Shown here piece after piece: positions 50,302-58,861 of a stretch of DNA of 64,000 nt. The number at the start of each line of letters is the position of its first letter. The stretch's first letter is position 1. This stretch comes from Chitinophaga sp. S165. Its GTDB lineage: Bacteria; Bacteroidota; Bacteroidia; Chitinophagales; Chitinophagaceae. The stretch lies in NCBI RefSeq assembly GCF_003182155.1, contig NZ_QGTG01000007.1, positions 310,001-374,000 on the forward strand. Direction: 5' to 3'. The position numbers and the translations under genes are program-made. The notes under the pieces were generated by a model, which was not told the DNA's origin, did no database searches, and saw only the letters and a program-made list of their open reading frames with translations.

Positions 50302-51081
50302 GTGAAGGGAAACGCGCAGGAAAAGATCATACTTGTAACGAACGATGATGGTGTAACTGCTCCTGGCATCAGGGCATTGATAGAAGCGGTAAGTCCGCTG
50401 GGTAAGGTTGTAGTAGTGGCCCCGGACAGCCCGCAATCGGGCAAAGGGCATGCTATCACGATCGGAGTACCCCTGCGGCTCGACCAGGTATATCTGTTTG
50501 AAGGCATTGAAGCCTGGCAATGCTCCGGCACGCCGGTTGATTGTGTGAAACTGGCCCGTGACAAGATCCTGCACCGCCTGCCGGACATCTGTGTAAGTGG
50601 TATCAATCATGGCGCGAACCATTCCATCAATGTGATCTATTCCGGTACTATGTCTGCCGCCATGGAAGCAGCAATAGAAGGAGTACCTTCGGTAGGGTTT
50701 TCTTACCTTGATTACAGTTTCGATGCTGATTTCTCTTTGTGTAAGGAAGTGGCTCATACGGTAGCTAAAAAGATGCTGGAATCTGAACTGCCGGAAGGGA
50801 CCTTGTTCAACGTGAACATTCCCGTTGTAAAAAAAGAAGACTATAAAGGAATTAAGATATGCCGTCAGGCAGATGCAAAATGGGTGGAAGCGTTTGATGA
50901 GCGCCGTGACCCGCGGGGTAAGAAGTATTACTGGCTTACCGGTGAGTTCATTAACCGCGATAACGGAGAAGATACTGATGTATATGCATTGGCCAATAAC
51001 TATGCTTCACTGGTACCAGTACAGTTTGACCTGACTGACTATAAGCTTAAGAAAAAGATAGAGAACGACTGGACATTCTGA
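50302..51081 (+). CDS. surE: 5'/3'-nucleotidase SurE
   Basis: A 259-residue phosphatase acting on nucleoside monophosphates. It starts with GTG at 50302; no ATG upstream is in frame and the next in-frame ATG would delete the metal site. Metal ligands lie in TNDDGVTAPG (Asp15, Asp16), SPQSGKGHAI and SGINHGANHS. The length is normal. A membrane protein and lpxB follow in the same direction, an arrangement often seen in Bacteroidota. Confidence 0.94.
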   Translation: MKGNAQEKIILVTNDDGVTAPGIRALIEAVSPLGKVVVVAPDSPQSGKGHAITIGVPLRLDQVYLFEGIEAWQCSGTPVDCVKLARDKILHRLPDICVSGINHGANHSINVIYSGTMSAAMEAAIEGVPSVGFSYLDYSFDADFSLCKEVAHTVAKKMLESELPEGTLFNVNIPVVKKEDYKGIKICRQADAKWVEAFDERRDPRGKKYYWLTGEFINRDNGEDTDVYALANNYASLVPVQFDLTDYKLKKKIENDWTF

Positions 51082-51112
51082 TGTGTATTACCGCACATTA
51101 TCAAAACCTACT

Positions 51113-51418
51113 ATGTTAAAACGAGATAATCTCCTATTAGGCATTATACTGGGCCTTATCACACCGGTATTAGCCTTCTTCCTGTACTACCTATTGGTAT
51201 ATCTGCCTAAATATCAAAAATCATTAGCAGAGTTCATCGATATTCTTGGAGACAACCGCCAGGCGCTCCCAAAGCTGATAAGTGTATGTCTGTTATTAAA
51301 CGGCCTGGTATTCTATTTTTATACCAGGAGCCGGAAAGACATCACAGCAAAAGGGATCTTTCTGGTTACCATGCTTTACGCCATCACTATTATCCTTCTG
51401 AAGATATTACACGGATAA
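51113..51418 (+). CDS. Small three-helix membrane protein between surE and lpxB
   Basis: A 101-residue protein from the ATG at 51113 (an in-frame ATG at 51083 is also possible). Three hydrophobic helices (about 7-30, 52-67 and 80-98) with short loops and a basic N-terminus (MLKRDN). I do not recognise a named family. Its position between surE and lpxB suggests a link to the envelope. It could be a DUF4199-like or other conserved membrane protein, but the evidence is weak. Confidence 0.6.
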   Translation: MLKRDNLLLGIILGLITPVLAFFLYYLLVYLPKYQKSLAEFIDILGDNRQALPKLISVCLLLNGLVFYFYTRSRKDITAKGIFLVTMLYAITIILLKILHG

Positions 51419-51428
51419 GTCATTTCAG

Positions 51429-51495
51429 ATCAGGGGCCAGGAATTAATAAACCAGGTACATTTTAATTCCTGATTCTTAATTCCTGATCCCTGAT
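51429..51495. repeat. 19-bp inverted repeat upstream of lpxB
   Basis: Arms 51429-51447 and 51477-51495 pair at 17 of 19 positions. The right arm and the bases just before it repeat TTAATTCCTGAT (51463 and 51477). An 18-base portion, 51473-51490, recurs at 58765-58782. Confidence 0.8.
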
Positions 51496-51496
51496 T

Positions 51497-51504
51497 TATA
51501 TTTG
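51497..51504 (+). promoter_or_regulatory. TATATTTG -7 box, four bases before the lpxB ATG
   Basis: A TAnnTTTG match with leaderless spacing, directly after the inverted repeat. Confidence 0.45.
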
Positions 51505-51508
51505 TCCT

Positions 51509-52612
51509 ATGAAGTATTATATCATCGCCGGTGAAGCTTCCGGTGATCTCCATGGCAGCAATCTGATCAAACAATTGAAACAACAGGACACCACAGCGGA
51601 TATCCGTTGCTGGGGAGGTGATATGATGCAGGAGGCGGGAGGAACGCTGGTAAAGCATTATAAGGACCTTGCTTTCATGGGTTTCATTGAAGTGGTGATG
51701 AACATCCGTACGGTGTTGAGGAATATGGAATTCTGTAAAAAGGATATCCAGCAATATCAACCGGATGTATTGGTACTGATCGACTATGCAGGTTTCAACC
51801 TGCGTATTGCGGAATGGGCCAAACCGTTGGGGTATAAGACAGTATTTTATATCTCCCCGCAGGTATGGGCCTGGAAAGAGAACCGCGTAAAGAAGATCAA
51901 ACAGAGTGTTGACAAGATGCTCTGTATCCTGCCATTCGAGCAGGAGTTTTATAAAAAATGGGATTACGCCGTAGAATATGTCGGCCATCCGCTTATCCAG
52001 GTAATAAAGGAAGCGAAGGAAAAGCCGGTAGATAAGCCATTGTCAGATAAACCCATTATTGCCATCCTGCCCGGCAGCCGTAAGCAGGAAGTGAGCGTCA
52101 AACTTCCGATCATGCTCACTATGGCAAAACATTTTCCTGATCATCAATTCATCGTAGCACAGGCCCCCAGCCTGGATGACGCTTTTATAGCGGGATTGAC
52201 AGGTGCGCATCCCAATGTTTCCACCGTAAAGGGACAAACATATAACCTGTTACGTCAGGCAGAAGCCGCGCTGGTTACTTCGGGAACGGCCACATTGGAG
52301 ACTGCCTTATTTGGAGTGCCTGAAGTGGTTTGTTATAAAGGAAGCGCCATCTCCTATTTCTTTGCCAAGAGACTGATCAAAGTAAAATATATAGCGTTAG
52401 TCAACTTAGTAATGGATAAACCTGTTGTTAAAGAGTTGATCCAGCATGACCTGAATGAGGAGAATCTGTTAAGGGAACTGACTTTGTTATTAAAAGATAG
52501 CATAGTGCGTAACCGGATAAAAGCAGATTATGCCACACTTTGGGCGAAGCTGGGAGAAAAAGACGCCAGCCGCCGGGCAGCAGAAGTGATCTATGCGGAA
52601 GCGGTTCAGTAA
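51509..52612 (+). CDS. lpxB: Lipid-A-disaccharide synthase
   Basis: A 367-residue GT19 glycosyltransferase that joins UDP-diacylglucosamine and lipid X during lipid A synthesis. Family motifs: AGEASGDLHGSNLI at the N-terminus, FMGFIEV, PQVWAWKENR, YVGHPL, LPGSRKQEV and VTSGTATLETAL. The length is normal. It confirms a Gram-negative outer membrane. It follows surE and a small membrane protein but has its own promoter-like box. Confidence 0.95.
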   Translation: MKYYIIAGEASGDLHGSNLIKQLKQQDTTADIRCWGGDMMQEAGGTLVKHYKDLAFMGFIEVVMNIRTVLRNMEFCKKDIQQYQPDVLVLIDYAGFNLRIAEWAKPLGYKTVFYISPQVWAWKENRVKKIKQSVDKMLCILPFEQEFYKKWDYAVEYVGHPLIQVIKEAKEKPVDKPLSDKPIIAILPGSRKQEVSVKLPIMLTMAKHFPDHQFIVAQAPSLDDAFIAGLTGAHPNVSTVKGQTYNLLRQAEAALVTSGTATLETALFGVPEVVCYKGSAISYFFAKRLIKVKYIALVNLVMDKPVVKELIQHDLNEENLLRELTLLLKDSIVRNRIKADYATLWAKLGEKDASRRAAEVIYAEAVQ

Positions 52613-52652
52613 GCGTCATGGCCTTTTAAACAGGGATGTGAGCAGCGTCCGT

Positions 52653-52826
52653 TTAGTGATGACGGGTGAATAACCTGATCAGCATTATTATCAGTGCTAT
52701 CAGGAACACGACAATTGAGATACGGTTCATTCCATGCATCATGTAGACATAACGATTCTTAGGTGCGGAGGGATCTTTTTTACCTATGTAGAGGTAACGC
52801 AGTATTTGTTGCCAGATGCTTTTCAT
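52653..52826 (-). CDS. Small membrane protein (DUF6728-like), 57 aa
   Basis: The start at 52824-52826 (MKSIWQQILRYLYIGKKD) is preferred over an ORF extension of 9 residues. The N-terminal part is basic and aromatic (IGKKDPSAPKNRYVYMMHGMN), followed by one helix RISIVVFLIALIIMLIRLF. It resembles the short Bacteroidota proteins called DUF6728; this is from memory and unchecked. A TATCTTTG box lies seven bases before the start. It converges on lpxB. Confidence 0.6.
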   Translation of the reverse strand: MKSIWQQILRYLYIGKKDPSAPKNRYVYMMHGMNRISIVVFLIALIIMLIRLFTRHH

Positions 52827-52833
52827 AATAATA

Positions 52834-52841
52834 CAAAGATA
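52834..52841 (-). promoter_or_regulatory. TATCTTTG -7 box, seven bases before the small membrane protein
   Basis: A TAnnTTTG match with near-leaderless spacing. Confidence 0.4.
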
Positions 52842-53096
52842 GTTTTTATACACCTACATAACCAATAACCTGACTCAGCAAGACCGGTCCGCAGGAGCAT
52901 TCATGGAATGAACGGGAATGGCGGAAGGTAATATCCTATAGGAAAGTGGTAAAGTAAAATGAGTTATTAAGCGGGAATGTATATTACTTTGTCAGGGCCA
53001 CTTATGAATTGCCGGACCCGGCGCCGGTTATCTTGTAGCCGCTAAAGGAAGAGCACGAAGTTCTAAGTTTCTCAGAGATACATTTAAAAATTAATC

Positions 53097-54557
53097 ATGC
53101 GAAAACTATTTCTATTATTTAGTAGCGCATTATTGGCATTTTCTACAGCCAATGCGCAGGACCACGGTCTCGAACAGCCCTATATCCCTGAAACAGATCC
53201 GGCAGTATTGCAAAAGCTTGATCAATGGCAGGACTGGAAATTTGGTATGATCATCCATTGGGGCGCTTATTCCCAGTGGGGTGTGGTGGAATCTTGGAGT
53301 ATCTGTCCGGAAGATGAGGGCTGGACACAGCGTAAGCCTTACGGCATTCCTTACTATGATTATGTGCAAAAGTATGAGGCACTGTCTACCACTTTCAATC
53401 CTACGAAATTTGATCCTTCCAAATGGGCAAAGGCAGCTAAAGGCGCTGGTATGGAGTATGTGGTTTTCACGACCAAACACCATGACGGTTTTTGTATGTG
53501 GGACACCAAACAGACCGACTACGGTATAGCCGGCTCAAAAAGCCCATTCCGCAATGACCCGAGAAAGAACGTAGCGAAAGAAGTATTTTCTGCGTTCCAG
53601 AAGGAGGGCATCCATACAGGAGCTTATTTTTCTAAGCCTGACTGGCATAGCGAGAATTACTGGTGGTCATATTTCCCGCCTAAAGACAGGCACGTGAACT
53701 ATGACGTGACCAGGTATCCTGAACGTTGGAACAATTTTAAGGACTATACTTATAAGCAGATCGAGGAGTTGATGACCACAATGGGTAAGATCGAGATCCT
53801 CTGGCTGGATGGCGGCTGGGTACGCGCCCGTAAGCAAGGAACTAAAAAGGAAAACGATATTACTGCTGCGGAAATCGATACCAGACCGGCCAAACAGAAT
53901 GAAGATATTGACATGGCAGGCATCACTAAAATGGCCCGTAGCCATCAGCCAGGTCTGATCGTGGTTGACCGTGCTGTACATGGTCCGTTTGAGAACTACC
54001 GTACTCCGGAACAACAGATCCCTGAAAAACCATTGTCCTATCCATGGGAAACCTGTATGACAATGGCGGGTTCCTGGTCATACGTCCCTAATGACAAGTA
54101 TAAGTCTGTTAACAAATTGATCCATAACCTGGTTGACATCGTAGCGAAGGGTGGCAACTACCTGCTGAACGTTGGTCCTGGTCCCGATGGTCAGCTGCAT
54201 GACGAAGCGTATACCACTATGGCAGCGATCGGCGATTGGATGAAGATCAATGGTGACGCTATTTATGGAACCCGCTCGGTAGCGCCTTATAAAGACGGTA
54301 AGGTGTGCTTCACCCGTAAGAAGAATGGCAATGTATACGCAATTTATCTGTTGGAAGAGGGCGAAAAACTGCCGGCGCAGGTAGCATTTGATGGCCTGAA
54401 ACCAGCCAAAGGTGCAAAGGTTACCATACTGGGCGCAAAGGATAAGATCTCCTGGAAGACAAGTGCTACAGGCACACAGATCACTATTCCTGCTGCGTTA
54501 CAGCAGAAGGCATGGCAACATGCTGTGGCAATACAGATCTCTGCGGTAGAATCGTGA
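53097..54557 (+). CDS. Alpha-L-fucosidase (GH29), secreted
   Basis: A 486-residue glycosidase. The signal peptide ends at ANAQ (about 18-21). The GH29 barrel shows KFGMIIHWGAYS (about 48-59), TKHHDGF (126-132) and the nucleophile region IEILWLDGG with Asp238. LPYEWETCMT-type (here SYPWETCMT) and NYLLNVGPGPDG motifs follow. A short C-terminal beta domain starts near 400. It removes fucose from glycans in the periplasm. No Sus-type transporter genes are nearby. Confidence 0.93.
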   Translation: MRKLFLLFSSALLAFSTANAQDHGLEQPYIPETDPAVLQKLDQWQDWKFGMIIHWGAYSQWGVVESWSICPEDEGWTQRKPYGIPYYDYVQKYEALSTTFNPTKFDPSKWAKAAKGAGMEYVVFTTKHHDGFCMWDTKQTDYGIAGSKSPFRNDPRKNVAKEVFSAFQKEGIHTGAYFSKPDWHSENYWWSYFPPKDRHVNYDVTRYPERWNNFKDYTYKQIEELMTTMGKIEILWLDGGWVRARKQGTKKENDITAAEIDTRPAKQNEDIDMAGITKMARSHQPGLIVVDRAVHGPFENYRTPEQQIPEKPLSYPWETCMTMAGSWSYVPNDKYKSVNKLIHNLVDIVAKGGNYLLNVGPGPDGQLHDEAYTTMAAIGDWMKINGDAIYGTRSVAPYKDGKVCFTRKKNGNVYAIYLLEEGEKLPAQVAFDGLKPAKGAKVTILGAKDKISWKTSATGTQITIPAALQQKAWQHAVAIQISAVES

Positions 54558-54600
54558 TAACATATTGATACTTACGAAACAGCCTGCAAAAGCTGTGGAG

Positions 54601-54640
54601 AAAAAAAAAGGCTGCCTGTGAACAGGTGGCCTTTTTTTTT
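54601..54640 (+). terminator. Intrinsic terminator of the fucosidase gene
   Basis: An outer stem of A/T with GGC/GCC pairs (54601-54612 with 54629-54640), an inner CCTG/CAGG stem and ten T. Confidence 0.9.
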
Positions 54641-54848
54641 GTTGTCTAAATGAATGTGTATAAATCTAAATCTATGAACAACCCAATCCGTTCAATTTCA
54701 AGATGATCCTGAGCATGGCAAATCAAGAAAAATTCTGATAATAACTAATCATTAACTAAAATGAGAAGTTTATTCGTCAATATTGTAGCAGAGTCATGGA
54801 ATGACATTGTGTGTTAACAACAATTGAACCGGGTATAAAACTTAAGGC

Positions 54849-55601
54849 ATGGTAAGTAATGTACAAATTCTCCTTGCAGAAGATGATTATCAATACGGTA
54901 CTATCATTAAAAAGCAGCTTGAAGCAATCGGATATCAGGTCGTACATTGCTTCGACGGTGAGGTAGCCTGGAAGAAGTTTCAGAGAGACGATTTCGATCT
55001 CTGTATACTGGATGTGATGATGCCAAAGAAGGATGGCTTCACGCTGGCACAGGACATCCGTAAAAAGAACGGGATGATACCGATTGTTTTTGTCTCAGGA
55101 AAAGCAGCTGATGAAGATCGATTGCACGGCTTCCGTATCGGAGGGGACGATTTTCTGGTGAAACCATTCAGTATGCGGGAACTGATCATGCGGATCAGGG
55201 TATTCCTGCGGAGAACATTGCCTAAAGATGTACCGGGAGATGGTATTTATAAATTGGGTGACGATGTAAGGTTCAATTATGAAGAAAAAGAGTTGAGGAG
55301 AGCGAGCGGCGAGCTTTTCGGGACCCTTACCAAAAAGGAAGCGAAGGTATTACGATACCTGGTAGAGAACAGTAACAAGCTGGTAAAAAGGGATGAGATC
55401 CTGCTTAAGGTCTGGGGAAACAGTAGTTTCTTTTCCAGCAGAAGTATGGACGTATTCATTACCCGCTTGCGCAAGCACTTTAAAAATGAGCCGGGAATAG
55501 AGCTGGAAACCCTGCATAATGTGGGCATCCGGTTAAATATCCTTGAAAATACCGGCAAAAATGATAAAGACGAATCTACGTCAGCAGATAATGACGGGTG
55601 A
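54849..55601 (+). CDS. OmpR-family response regulator (RprY-like)
   Basis: A 250-residue regulator. The receiver has Asp11-Asp12 pocket residues, phospho-acceptor Asp55 in LDVMMPKKDGFTLAQ, and Lys105 in LVKPF; the latter two segments resemble RprY of Bacteroides. A winged helix (about 130-225, with MDVFITRLRKHF) binds DNA. No kinase is adjacent; the RprX-like kinase at 36661-38028 is a candidate partner. Its stop TGA overlaps a GTG of the next frame. Confidence 0.9.
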   Translation: MVSNVQILLAEDDYQYGTIIKKQLEAIGYQVVHCFDGEVAWKKFQRDDFDLCILDVMMPKKDGFTLAQDIRKKNGMIPIVFVSGKAADEDRLHGFRIGGDDFLVKPFSMRELIMRIRVFLRRTLPKDVPGDGIYKLGDDVRFNYEEKELRRASGELFGTLTKKEAKVLRYLVENSNKLVKRDEILLKVWGNSSFFSSRSMDVFITRLRKHFKNEPGIELETLHNVGIRLNILENTGKNDKDESTSADNDG

Positions 55602-55639
55602 GGACCAGAACAAATCAAAACCCCACAACCACCAAAACA

Positions 55640-56365
55640 ATGACTTACGGCAGAAATGACCAGCCCCGCCACAGGCAACAGGGCAATGGCAGTCGTCCGG
55701 AGAGTGATGAGCGCAACCGTACACAAAGACACAACGGCAACCAATTCCGCGCCTCCCGACCCAAGACCGGATATCGCTTTCCACCACGCATCAAACCGCC
55801 CAGGGAGGAAAGTAAGATCTATTTTATAGCCCTGCTCCCCAACGCGGAAACCGGTAAGGAGATCATCCGGCTAAAACAGGAATTCGCAGAGAAATATGAT
55901 GCCCGCCGCGCATTGAGGGTGCTTCCTCATATTACCATGCAGGTGCCCTTTACGGCCAGCCCGGAACTGGAAAAGACCTTATGTCCGGGACTGGCGACCT
56001 TCGCCGCTTCCATGCAGCCTTTCGAAATAAAGTTGAGTGGCTTTGGCGGCTTCTCATTTACCAAGCGGAAAGTATTGTATATCAACGTGGAAAAAAATGA
56101 AGGGATTGTACACCTGCACCAGCGGATGATGGACTTCCTGCAACAAGAGTTTGGTTTTAGTCATATGCTGGCCCGCTATGGATTTAACCCGCATATTTCA
56201 GTGGCCTTCCGTGACCTGTCTGATACGGAATTTGAGCTGGCCATGGAAGAATACAAATGCCGGCCCTTCGAAGCAGCCTTCCAGGTCCGTAACCTATACC
56301 TGCTCCGCCATACCGGCACCTCCTGGGAGGTGCTGCAGAAATGCAGGCTGGGGACTGCTGACTAG
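55640..56365 (+). CDS. 2'-5' RNA ligase-like 2H phosphoesterase
   Basis: A 241-residue protein from the ATG at 55640, which has an A-rich context (ACCAAAACA before it); a GTG at 55598 overlapping the regulator stop is an alternative. The first 55 residues are Arg/Gln/Asn-rich and probably disordered, perhaps RNA-binding. The 2H fold follows with HITMQV (His97) and a second HISVAF motif. Family members open or form 2'-linked phosphodiester bonds in RNA. The substrate is unknown. It is probably co-transcribed with the response regulator. Confidence 0.8.
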   Translation: MTYGRNDQPRHRQQGNGSRPESDERNRTQRHNGNQFRASRPKTGYRFPPRIKPPREESKIYFIALLPNAETGKEIIRLKQEFAEKYDARRALRVLPHITMQVPFTASPELEKTLCPGLATFAASMQPFEIKLSGFGGFSFTKRKVLYINVEKNEGIVHLHQRMMDFLQQEFGFSHMLARYGFNPHISVAFRDLSDTEFELAMEEYKCRPFEAAFQVRNLYLLRHTGTSWEVLQKCRLGTAD

Positions 56366-56414
56366 CACTTTTCTGCCATTATTCCTATGCAATAAAATCG
56401 TAACTTTATAGCTG

Positions 56415-58667
56415 ATGGAAACAGTGGTAGTAAAACAATATAACCTCGACGAGGAACAGGAAAAGAAAGAAATCGTTCGTCATTACCGCGCTTTACTTAA
56501 GTCGCTTAAACCCCGTTTGAAGAAAGGAGACCGTGAACTGGTACGTACTGCCTTCGAAATGGCGGCAGACGCACACAAGGAAATGCGCCGGAAATCCGGT
56601 GAGCCATATATCTTACATCCTCTCGCTGTAGCGCAGATCTGCGTTGACGAGATCGGCTTGGGTGTTCGTTCGGCTATCTGTGCCCTGTTGCACGACACAG
56701 TAGAAGATACCGAAGTGACCCTTGAAGATGTGGACCGCGCCTTTGGAACCGAAATCGCCCATATCGTTGACGGTCTGACCAAAATATCAACGGTCATCGA
56801 CTCAAATACAAGTACCGCACAAGCGGAAAACTTTAAAAAGATACTGCTTACACTGGCGGACGACCCCAGAGTGATACTCATAAAATTGGCTGACAGGTTG
56901 CATAATATGCGTACCCTGGATAGTATGAGCCGTGAAAAACAGCTCAAAATAGCTTCGGAAACAGTATTTATATATTCCCCGCTGGCCCACCGCCTCGGCC
57001 TGTACAACATCAAGTCCGAGATGGAGGACCTGTCCATGAAGTACACCGAGCAACAGACCTACAGGGATATCGCCAAGCGTTTGAAGGAAACCAAACGTGA
57101 GCGTACCCGTTATATCAACGAATTCATAAAGCCTATTAAGGAGGTATTACAGGAAGAAGGCCTGACGTTCGAAATCTACGGACGGCCTAAATCCATACAC
57201 TCCATCTGGAATAAGATCAAGAAGAAAGGTGTCACCTTTGAAGAGGTGTACGATCTCTTTGCGATCCGTATCATCCTGGATTCTCCCCTGGATAAAGAAA
57301 AGTCAGACTGCTGGAAGGTCTACTCCATTATCACAGACTTTTATCACCCTAGTCCGGAGAGGACCCGCGACTGGCTCAGTAATCCGAAATCGAATGGGTA
57401 TGAAGCATTGCATGTGACCGTGATGGGCCCTCAAGGTAAGTGGGTGGAAGTGCAGATCCGTACAAAACGAATGAACGATTATGCTGAGAAAGGACTGGCT
57501 GCCCATTGGCGTTATAAGGAGGGCAGCAATCAGAGCCAGAGCACAGAGTCTAAGTTTGACCAATGGTTTACCCAGATCAGGGAGATCCTGAACAACCCGG
57601 ACTCCAATACACTGGATTTCCTGGCCGATTTCAAAAGTAATCTCTTCACAGAAGAGATCTATGTATATACACCTAAAGGTGATCTCAAGATATTACCTGT
57701 AAACTCCACCGCACTGGACTTTGCTTACGCTATTCATAGTGCTGTTGGTAATAAGTGTATTGGTGCCAAAGTAAACTATAAGCTGGTACCCATCAGCCAC
57801 AAGTTGCGTAGTGGCGACCAGGTAGAGATCATTACCTCTAACAAGCAGAAGCCCACAGAGGACTGGCTGAACTATGCGCTGACCGCCAAAGCGAAATCCA
57901 AGATCAAAGATGCGCTGAAGGAGGAAAAGAGGAAAGTGGCCATGGATGGGAAGGATGTGCTGGAACGTAAGCTGGACCATCTGAAGATCTCTAACAGTCA
58001 GCATAATATCAATGAACTGGTACAGTTCTATAAGCAACCATCGCCGCTGGACCTGTATTACCAGATCGCTGTTAAAAATATTGACCTGAAGGAACTGAAG
58101 CAGTTCACTGTGCTGGGAGACAAGCTGGAAGCGCCTAAACCGCCACCGGTAAAACAGCCTGAACATATTTCGGAAGATCATCTGAAACATCAGATCCCTT
58201 CCAAGAAAGATGCAGAACTGATCATCTTCGGAGAAAGCTCAGATAAAATAGCCTACAAGCTGGCCAACTGTTGTCGCCCGATCCCGGGAGATGATGTATT
58301 CGGGTTCATCACTGCCAGTGAAGGCCTGAAGATCCATAGAACAAACTGTCCCAATGCCGCCCAGTTACTGGCTAATTACGGCCACCGTGTTGTAAAGACC
58401 AAATGGGTGAAGAACAGGGAGATCTCCTTCCTGACAGGGTTGAGGATCGTTGGTATGGACGATGTAGGGGTTATTCACAAGATCACCAATGTGATCTCCG
58501 GTGAGCTGAGGGTGAACATTGCCGGTCTGACCATCGAATCCCGCGAGGGGCTGTTTGAGGGGCTGATCAAAGTGTTCGTACATGATAAGGAGGAGCTGGA
58601 TGAACTGTTCGAAAGGCTGAAGAAACTGGATGGTATTCAATCGGTAAGCCGCCTGGAAGATGAGTAA
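56415..58667 (+). CDS. rsh: Bifunctional (p)ppGpp synthetase/hydrolase Rel/SpoT
   Basis: A 750-residue RSH protein. The HD hydrolase has His54, His68 and His93-Asp94 (LLHDTVEDTE). The synthetase domain has GRPKSIHSIWNKIKKKG and RIILDSP. A TGS domain (VYTPKGDLKILPVNSTALDFAYAIH in outline) lies near 418, a conserved Cys region (ANCCRPIPGDD) near 622, and an ACT domain at the end. Both activities look intact. It controls the stringent response. A near-consensus TAACTTTA box lies six bases before its ATG. Confidence 0.95.
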   Translation: METVVVKQYNLDEEQEKKEIVRHYRALLKSLKPRLKKGDRELVRTAFEMAADAHKEMRRKSGEPYILHPLAVAQICVDEIGLGVRSAICALLHDTVEDTEVTLEDVDRAFGTEIAHIVDGLTKISTVIDSNTSTAQAENFKKILLTLADDPRVILIKLADRLHNMRTLDSMSREKQLKIASETVFIYSPLAHRLGLYNIKSEMEDLSMKYTEQQTYRDIAKRLKETKRERTRYINEFIKPIKEVLQEEGLTFEIYGRPKSIHSIWNKIKKKGVTFEEVYDLFAIRIILDSPLDKEKSDCWKVYSIITDFYHPSPERTRDWLSNPKSNGYEALHVTVMGPQGKWVEVQIRTKRMNDYAEKGLAAHWRYKEGSNQSQSTESKFDQWFTQIREILNNPDSNTLDFLADFKSNLFTEEIYVYTPKGDLKILPVNSTALDFAYAIHSAVGNKCIGAKVNYKLVPISHKLRSGDQVEIITSNKQKPTEDWLNYALTAKAKSKIKDALKEEKRKVAMDGKDVLERKLDHLKISNSQHNINELVQFYKQPSPLDLYYQIAVKNIDLKELKQFTVLGDKLEAPKPPPVKQPEHISEDHLKHQIPSKKDAELIIFGESSDKIAYKLANCCRPIPGDDVFGFITASEGLKIHRTNCPNAAQLLANYGHRVVKTKWVKNREISFLTGLRIVGMDDVGVIHKITNVISGELRVNIAGLTIESREGLFEGLIKVFVHDKEELDELFERLKKLDGIQSVSRLEDE

Positions 58668-58705
58668 GGCGTACAGAAGCAGAAATTGATAATTTAAAGA
58701 TATAG

Positions 58706-58748
58706 AAGACGAATTATGAGGTATATTGCCTGTAATTCGTCTTTTTTT
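58706..58748 (+). terminator. Intrinsic terminator of rsh
   Basis: A 10-bp perfect stem (58707-58716 with 58733-58742) followed by seven T, 39 bases after the stop codon. Confidence 0.88.
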
Positions 58749-58764
58749 GTCTCATGTCACCCTT

Positions 58765-58782
58765 ATTCTTAATTCCTGATCC
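58765..58782. repeat. Second copy of an 18-bp intergenic repeat
   Basis: ATTCTTAATTCCTGATCC is identical to 51473-51490, upstream of lpxB. Both copies stand 19-39 bases upstream of a TAnnTTTG box. Confidence 0.8.
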
Positions 58783-58820
58783 TAAATCTTATTTCAATTT
58801 CAATTCGTGCTATTTTTCCT

Positions 58821-58828
58821 TAATTTTG
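58821..58828 (+). promoter_or_regulatory. TAATTTTG -7 box for purA
   Basis: A TAnnTTTG match 33 bases before the ATG at 58862. Confidence 0.45.
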
Positions 58829-58861
58829 CCACTTCGTTTTTAAAAATCAATATCAACTCTT

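Noticed and set aside
55598..55639. GTG start overlapping the regulator stop for the 2H phosphoesterase
   Set aside because: The GTGA overlap could allow coupling, but the ATG at 55640 has the A-rich context typical here and the extra residues are low complexity. It is kept only as an alternative.
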